Assembly: GCA_021296375.1 (NCBI GenBank)
Contig: JAGWAQ010000032.1
Location: 1 to 8,787, forward strand
Direction: 5' to 3'
Origin: Alphaproteobacteria bacterium
GTDB taxonomy: Bacteria > Pseudomonadota > Alphaproteobacteria > Puniceispirillales > UBA1172
DNA: 8,787 bases
Shown piece by piece: positions 1 through 6,488 of the stretch (position 1 is its first letter; every line of letters begins with the position of its first letter). Both the position numbers and the translations under genes were made by a program. A model generated the notes under the pieces. That model saw only the letters and a program-made list of their open reading frames with translations, searched no databases and was not told the DNA's origin.

Positions 1-120
1 GCTGATGACATTTCATACCATAAATACGTCAATTTCGTGTGCGCATTTTAACGCTTTTATGCGGAATATGCATATCACGATCGACCCGAACCACCCCCGG
101 CGACCCCAAGCCCATCTTGA

Positions 121-125
121 AAGGA
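121..125 (+). promoter_or_regulatory. Ribosome-binding site deciding the bcp start
   Basis: AAGGA lies six bases before the ATG at 132, which is ideal spacing. It supports this start over the in-frame ATG at 39. The 1-120 stretch before it is AT-rich compared with the rest of the window, as expected for a promoter region, and contains a 10-bp palindrome (ATATGCATAT, 66-75). I cannot assign convincing -35 and -10 hexamers. Confidence 0.7.
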
Positions 126-131
126 CATTCC

Positions 132-599
132 ATGACGACCGCCATGATCAACGAAGGGGATAAAGCCCCGGCATTTTCCATCCCCACCGACACTGGCCAT
201 TTTGACATGGCCACGGCGACCGGCCCGGTGGTGGTGTTCTTTTTCCCGAAAGCCGACACCCCCGGCTGCACCAAAGAGGCCATTGCCTTCTCGCAACTGA
301 AATCCGAATTTGATGCCCTTGGCGCGACGGTCATCGGCATTTCCAAGGACAAAGCCGCCAAGCAAGGCAAGTTCCGGGAAAAGCACGAGCTGAGTTGCGC
401 GCTCGGTGCTGATGATGACAGCGATATTTGCGAGCAATTCGGCGTCTGGGGTGAAAAATCCATGTATGGCCGCACCTACATGGGGATCACCCGCGCGACC
501 TTCCTTATCGCCAGCGACGGCACCGTGGCGCGGGTCTGGCCAAAGGTCAAGGTTCCCGGCCATGCCGAAGAAGTGCTGGAAGCCGTCAAAGCTCTCTAG
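132..599 (+). CDS. bcp: Thioredoxin-dependent peroxiredoxin, BCP/PrxQ family
   Basis: This is a cytoplasmic peroxidase that reduces hydrogen peroxide and organic hydroperoxides, normally recycled by thioredoxin. The 155-aa product matches the usual family length of about 150-160. It has the AhpC/TSA thioredoxin fold. The peroxidatic motif PKADTPGCT (residues 39-47) places the peroxidatic cysteine at C46, and the conserved downstream arginine lies in GITRATF (R121). The family-typical stretch CEQFGVWGEK begins at C100. The resolving cysteine found five residues after the peroxidatic one in E. coli Bcp is absent here; C89 and C100 are the only other cysteines. The ATG at 132 is chosen because AAGGA sits six bases upstream and the protein then begins like its relatives. 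An in-frame ATG at 39 would add 31 residues without family character. The gene converges on prfB with a 4-bp overlap. Family is certain, exact substrate is not. Confidence 0.95.
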   Translation: MTTAMINEGDKAPAFSIPTDTGHFDMATATGPVVVFFFPKADTPGCTKEAIAFSQLKSEFDALGATVIGISKDKAAKQGKFREKHELSCALGADDDSDICEQFGVWGEKSMYGRTYMGITRATFLIASDGTVARVWPKVKVPGHAEEVLEAVKAL

Positions 600-1705
600 T
601 GGCGGTTTGACCCGACTTTATGGGCAAGCCCGGCTTCCACAAAGGCGTCAATATCACCATCAAGAACCCCCTGCGCATTGCCCTTTTCCACCTGGGTGCG
701 CAGGTCCTTGACCATCTGGTAAGGGTGCAGGACGTAAGACCTGATCTGGTTGCCCCAGCCGATATCCGCCTTGCCTGACGCGTTTTCATTGGCGGCTTCT
801 TCGCGCCGCTGGAGTTCAAGTTCATAAAGCCGGGCTTTCAGCATATTGAACGCCGTGGCGCGGTTGCGGTGCTGCGAGCGGTCGTTCTGGCACTGCACCA
901 CGATATTGGTCGGCAGGTGGGTGATGCGGATCGCGCTGTCGGTTTTATTGACGTGCTGTCCCCCTGCCCCTGACGCGCGATATGTGTCAATCCGCAGGTC
1001 TTTTTCCTCGATCTCAACTTCAATCGTGTCATCGACCACAGGGTAAACCCAGACCGAGGCGAAACTGGTGTGGCGACGGGCAGAGCTGTCATAGGGCGAA
1101 ATGCGGACCAGGCGGTGAACGCCGGATTCGGTTTTCAGCCAACCATAGGCGCTGTCGCCATTAAACCGCATGGTGACGGATTTCAGCCCCGCTTCTTCGC
1201 CTGCGCTTTCTTCGATATATTCGACTTTATAGCCTTTGCTTTCGGCCCAGCGGGCGTACATCCGCTGCAGCATTGCCGCCCAGTCCTGGGCTTCCGTGCC
1301 GCCGGCACCGGCGTTGATTTCAATAAAACAGTCATTGCCGTCAGCCTCACCCGACAGCAGGCTTTCAAGCTGGCGACGGGCGGCTTCTGCCTCAAGTTCC
1401 GTCAGGCTGGCTTCGGCTTCGGTGATGATCTCGGCATCGCCTTCCTCTTCGCCCATCTGGATAAGCTCAATCGCTTCCTCAAGATCAGCGTCCATTTTCA
1501 GGACGCCGCCGATCAGCCCTTCAAGGCGGTTTTTCTCGCGCATGACGGTTTGGGCTTTGTCCTGATCATTCCACAGCGACTGGTCTTCGGCCTGAACCCG
1601 CAATTCCTCAAGACGGGCGGAAGCCGCCTCCCAGCCGATATGCTGGCGCAGCAGCGCAAGGCTCGATCGGATGGCATCAATTTTATGTTCGGTTTCAGCT
1701 TGCAT
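596..1705 (-). CDS. prfB: Peptide chain release factor 2
   Basis: RF2 recognises UGA and UAA stop codons in the ribosomal A site and triggers release of the finished peptide. The 369-aa product shows an N-terminal helical domain (about 1-110), the stop-codon recognition loop with SPY at 203-205 (SPF in E. coli) followed by DSSARRHTSFASVWVYP, and the catalytic loop GAGGQHVNKTDSA with GGQ at 248-250. The spacing between tripeptide and GGQ equals that of E. coli RF2. The C-terminal DIGWGNQIRSYVLHPYQMVKDLR is also canonical. The reading frame is continuous from the ATG: the autoregulatory +1 frameshift (CTT TGA C near codon 26 in E. coli) is absent, and the corresponding codons read QHIGW. A GAG eight bases before the ATG is only a weak ribosome-binding site. 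The gene starts 27 bp after the mrcA stop and is probably cotranscribed with it. Its stop codon overlaps that of bcp. Confidence 0.97.
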   Translation of the reverse strand: MQAETEHKIDAIRSSLALLRQHIGWEAASARLEELRVQAEDQSLWNDQDKAQTVMREKNRLEGLIGGVLKMDADLEEAIELIQMGEEEGDAEIITEAEASLTELEAEAARRQLESLLSGEADGNDCFIEINAGAGGTEAQDWAAMLQRMYARWAESKGYKVEYIEESAGEEAGLKSVTMRFNGDSAYGWLKTESGVHRLVRISPYDSSARRHTSFASVWVYPVVDDTIEVEIEEKDLRIDTYRASGAGGQHVNKTDSAIRITHLPTNIVVQCQNDRSQHRNRATAFNMLKARLYELELQRREEAANENASGKADIGWGNQIRSYVLHPYQMVKDLRTQVEKGNAQGVLDGDIDAFVEAGLAHKVGSNRH

Positions 1706-1732
1706 GATCTGGTCTCGAAAAGTGTTCGGCTG

Positions 1733-4300
<2,568 letters not shown>

Positions 4301-4429
4301 GAAGACTGAATATTGTGGCTGTATATTAAACAATCATGACCATAAAAGATGGCGGTTCTGTGATCATACCGAAACTTCGGGCAAACTCATTAGTTATTTT
4401 GGGGAATGGGGTTGCTTGGGGGCAATGCT

Positions 4430-5836
4430 TCAGGTGCCGCTGTTTTCGAGATAGCGGATCACCGCCCGGGTGATGCGGGCCATCAAATCACGTCGGTAGG
4501 CCGCGCTTTTCAGTTTCTTTTCATCCGATTTATTGGTCAGGAACCCCATTTCGATCAGCACCGATGGAATATCGGGGGATTTCAGCACCGCAAAGCCGGC
4601 GAAACGATGCCCTCGTTTCGGGGTCGGAAGACCGGTAAACTCATCAATAATCTCTTTTGCCAGCACCGACGACTGGTTCATGCTTTCGCGCTGGAACATC
4701 CCCAGCAGCGCGGTGGTGACAGCCGGGTCCGTGGTGTCGAGGTCAGGCCCGCCGATCAAATCCGATTTATTTTCGCGTGACGCCAGCCGCGCCGCCTCTT
4801 TATCCGACGCCTTGTCCGATAGCGTGAACACCGACACCCCCCGCGCCTTGCTGTTTTCCGCCGCGTCGGCATGGAGCGAAATGAAGACATCAGCCTTTTG
4901 CCGCCGCGCCAGATCAATCCGCTTGCGCAGTTTATGGAAAGTGTCGTGATCGCGTGACAGCACCGCCTTGACTTTACCCGTGGCGTTCAACTGCCTCGCC
5001 AGTTCAAGCGCGGCCTGAAGGGTGACGGTCTTTTCCTGATGGCCACTGACGCCAATAGCGCCGGGGTCCTTGCCGCCATGACCAGCATCGATAAACACCA
5101 CCCAGGTGCTGTTGCCCTCGGCATAGGATTTTGGCACCACCACCGGCGCCACCTCCCGCGGGGTTGCGCTGGCGCGGCCTTGACGAAGGGGGTGGGGGAT
5201 CGGCAACAGCAGCCCGTTGGCATCACGTTCCGGCGACGGGCGAGGCGGACGCGGCAATGGCATCAGCATGGTCACCGGTTGCGCCGCCGGGGTTTTGGCA
5301 ACCCCGAGATTCAAGGGCTGGTTGCGGTTTTTCAACAGCGCTTTTGACGCCAGCCTGAACGCGGTTTCGCCGCGATCAAGCAAATCGACAACAAAACGAT
5401 GGCCCTTGTCATTAGGGGCAAGACGAAACGCCCGCACCGGCGCGGCGGGGCCGCTCAAGTCAATCACCAGACGTGAGGTCATGGCATCAGGCTTGCCGTA
5501 GCGGTATTTCACCAACGGCGGGGTCTGGAGAGGGCCAGATGTGCCGCGCGACCCAAGATCAAGACGCGAGGAGCTGAAATCCATCACCAGGCGGAAACGG
5601 TTCGACAACAGCAGCATCGACACTTCCGCCGGTGAAGAGGTTTCCACCACCACCCGCGCGGCCTGATCATCGCCGATCGTCACGGTGCCACTGCGCAATC
5701 CGGTGATGGTATTATCCTGTGCCAAAGCTGGGGCCGCCGCGGCCCCCACCATCATCATCGCCATCATCAGCGCCATCATCAGCGCCGCAACAAGAGTCCC
5801 AACGTGAGACATCGCCGCCAGCAAGGCCCTTACCAT
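4430..5836 (-). CDS. amiC: Periplasmic N-acetylmuramoyl-L-alanine amidase (AMIN + Amidase_3)
   Basis: This zinc hydrolase cuts the bond between N-acetylmuramic acid and the L-alanine of the stem peptide, an activity used in daughter-cell separation and wall remodelling. From the chosen start it has 468 aa. A signal peptide (1-39, cleavage after APALA) leads to an AMIN domain (about 43-153) that in this family targets septal peptidoglycan. A Pro-rich linker (about 180-235) follows, then Amidase_3 (about 243-468). The expected zinc and catalytic residues are present: H253 in DAGHGGKDPG, E268 in HQEKTVTL, H322 in SLHADA and E429 in IEMGFLTN. The ATG at 5836 is chosen for its AGGA at -9; a GTG at 5893 and an ATG at 5842 are in-frame alternatives. 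The signal core is unusually methionine-rich. No LysM domain or lipobox is seen. The symbol follows the E. coli AMIN-amidase pattern; paralogue identity (amiA/B/C) is not established. Confidence 0.93.
   Translation of the reverse strand: MVRALLAAMSHVGTLVAALMMALMMAMMMVGAAAAPALAQDNTITGLRSGTVTIGDDQAARVVVETSSPAEVSMLLLSNRFRLVMDFSSSRLDLGSRGTSGPLQTPPLVKYRYGKPDAMTSRLVIDLSGPAAPVRAFRLAPNDKGHRFVVDLLDRGETAFRLASKALLKNRNQPLNLGVAKTPAAQPVTMLMPLPRPPRPSPERDANGLLLPIPHPLRQGRASATPREVAPVVVPKSYAEGNSTWVVFIDAGHGGKDPGAIGVSGHQEKTVTLQAALELARQLNATGKVKAVLSRDHDTFHKLRKRIDLARRQKADVFISLHADAAENSKARGVSVFTLSDKASDKEAARLASRENKSDLIGGPDLDTTDPAVTTALLGMFQRESMNQSSVLAKEIIDEFTGLPTPKRGHRFAGFAVLKSPDIPSVLIEMGFLTNKSDEKKLKSAAYRRDLMARITRAVIRYLENSGT
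5748..5783 (-). repeat. 12-bp tandem repeat coding a Met-rich signal-peptide core
   Basis: GCCATCATCAGC (as read on the + strand) occurs at 5760-5771 and again at 5772-5783, with a third copy carrying two mismatches at 5748-5759. On the coding strand it yields ALMM, ALMM, AMMM inside the hydrophobic core of the amidase signal peptide. The unit is a multiple of three, so copy number could change without breaking the frame. Confidence 0.75.
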
Positions 5837-5841
5837 CTTCA

Positions 5842-5845
5842 TCCT
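5842..5845 (-). promoter_or_regulatory. Ribosome-binding site favouring the amidase start at 5836
   Basis: Read on the - strand, AGGA stands five bases before the ATG at 5836. The resulting protein starts MVRALLAA, a compact basic-hydrophobic signal-peptide start. The upstream GTG at 5893 would add 19 residues and has no good Shine-Dalgarno at the right distance. Confidence 0.45.
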
Positions 5846-5961
5846 GAACAGCAATGTCTTCACCTTCTCATGACCACGCCGACCCGGCTCCACCTCATGA
5901 CGCTATGCCGACAACACCTTGCCCATAACAGCATGTGCAGAAAGTCATACCCCAAGAGAAC

Positions 5962-5997
5962 GGTCTTGTGAAGCAACGGGGTCTTGTGAAGCAACGG
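5962..5997. repeat. Perfect tandem duplication, two copies of 18 bp
   Basis: GGTCTTGTGAAGCAACGG at 5962-5979 is repeated exactly at 5980-5997. It is followed directly by three more G residues. It lies 125-160 bp upstream of the amidase ATG at 5836, in its likely leader or promoter. No third copy is seen in the window. It may be a recent slippage duplication or a double binding site; the sequence alone does not separate these. Confidence 0.9.
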
Positions 5998-6122
5998 GGG
6001 CATGTCAGGCAAAGGGGCATGGGCCAGCACCACCCCTCCGGGGCGCATCTGCTTAAGATTAAAATGGAATTTCATTGTAAGTCACTTCAAGACACACTAT
6101 ATTAGGTGCAGAGTTTCCTGAA

Positions 6123-6153
6123 TGTGGCTGAAACTCAACGATTTTTAGCCACA
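6123..6153. promoter_or_regulatory. Inverted repeat, 11-bp stem hairpin
   Basis: TGTGGCTGAAA (6123-6133) can pair with TTTTAGCCACA (6143-6153) around a 9-base loop, with seven perfect outer pairs and one G-U pair in + strand RNA. On the - strand the G-U becomes a C-A mismatch, so the fold favours a + transcript running toward rne. No T-run follows on either strand, so an intrinsic terminator is unlikely. The left edge of the 71-aa ORF (stop TAA at 6147-6145) overlaps the 3' arm. Confidence 0.6.
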
Positions 6154-6360
6154 CAAGAATAACTGGCCAAGCTCCCTCACGGCGTCCCCAATGGATGACC
6201 TGAGCATGATGGCCAGATCGACCACGACGTGACAAGCCCAATCGGCCCACGGCGTGTCTGTATAACCACCGGCGGGCATTTGAATGACAATGCCAGCCAG
6301 TACGAAAGCTGAAACCATGCTGACGGCTATGGACATCACCCAGACCACGACACGGAACAT
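6145..6360 (-). CDS. Possible small single-pass membrane protein, hypothetical
   Basis: I do not recognise this 71-aa product. It begins MFRVVVWVMSIAVS and has one convincing hydrophobic segment (about residues 3-28). A short TDTPWADWAC stretch and a helical tail ending GQLFLCG follow. Two cysteines (C43 and C70) are present. In favour of a real gene are third codon positions that are mostly G or C, as in the neighbours, a GGA just upstream of the ATG, and the sensible one-helix layout. Against it are its small size, lack of any family signature, and position in a region where rne leader RNA may be transcribed from the other strand. It points the same way as the amidase, about 310 bp upstream of it. 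It could equally be a chance ORF. Confidence 0.35.
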   Translation of the reverse strand: MFRVVVWVMSIAVSMVSAFVLAGIVIQMPAGGYTDTPWADWACHVVVDLAIMLRSSIGDAVRELGQLFLCG

Positions 6361-6381
6361 TGTTCCGGTGCTGTTATCTGG

Positions 6382-6393
6382 ACAGGATCCTGT
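6382..6393. promoter_or_regulatory. 12-bp perfect palindrome upstream of rne
   Basis: ACAGGATCCTGT reads identically on both strands and sits about 95 bp before the rne start. A dimeric regulator could bind such a site, or it could form a stem in the leader RNA. No second copy is seen in the window and I cannot match it to a known operator. Confidence 0.3.
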
Positions 6394-6432
6394 GCCGCGG
6401 GTTTCATCCCTGAACCATCCGACGGCTCATCT

Positions 6433-6458
6433 GGCTTGCCATTATCATGGCGGTAGCC
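6433..6458 (+). promoter_or_regulatory. Hairpin in the presumed rne 5' leader
   Basis: GGCT (6433-6436) pairs with AGCC (6455-6458), and GCCAT (6438-6442) pairs with ATGGC (6447-6451) around the tetraloop TATC, with a small asymmetric internal loop (T against GGT). It ends about 30 bp before the rne ATG, just upstream of GGAAG. In E. coli, stem-loops in the rne leader mediate feedback control by RNase E itself. A similar role here is an inference from position only. Confidence 0.45.
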
Positions 6459-6488
6459 CGACAGAGCGCGCGGAAGAAAGTTTTAATT

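Larger units (their letters stand above)
5894..6488. promoter_or_regulatory. Divergent intergenic region between the amidase and rne
   Basis: About 600 bp without a recognisable conserved gene separates the divergent amidase and rne starts, so promoters for both should lie here. I see no hexamer pair good enough to call. The stretch around 6060-6120 is the most AT-rich part and, on the - strand, offers weak -10-like TAATAT and TATAGT in front of the amidase. It also holds an 18-bp tandem repeat, a hairpin (6123-6153), a 12-bp palindrome (6382-6393), a pre-RBS hairpin (6433-6458), a possible 71-aa membrane ORF (6360-6145) and a weaker 71-codon ORF on the - strand (6075-5860). The latter ends inside the longest possible amidase reading frame. 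Confidence 0.6.

Noticed and set aside
39..131. N-terminal extension of the peroxiredoxin from ATG at 39
   Set aside because: The AAGGA ribosome-binding site and family alignment support ATG at 132. The extra 31 residues have no family match and no clear signal peptide.
4301..4333. TTG start adding 11 residues to PBP1a
   Set aside because: A rare start codon without Shine-Dalgarno. The ATG at 4300 gives the usual length and a basic tail directly before the membrane anchor. Not fully excluded, since the ATG also lacks a good site.
4369..4380. CCGAAACTTCGG mini-hairpin between the amidase and mrcA as a terminator
   Set aside because: The stem is only four to five pairs with no T-run on either side, and the gene order suggests read-through.
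6360..6388. TTGTTC with CAGGAT at 17-bp spacing as an rne promoter
   Set aside because: Each hexamer matches the sigma-70 consensus at only three of six bases, no better than chance in this region.
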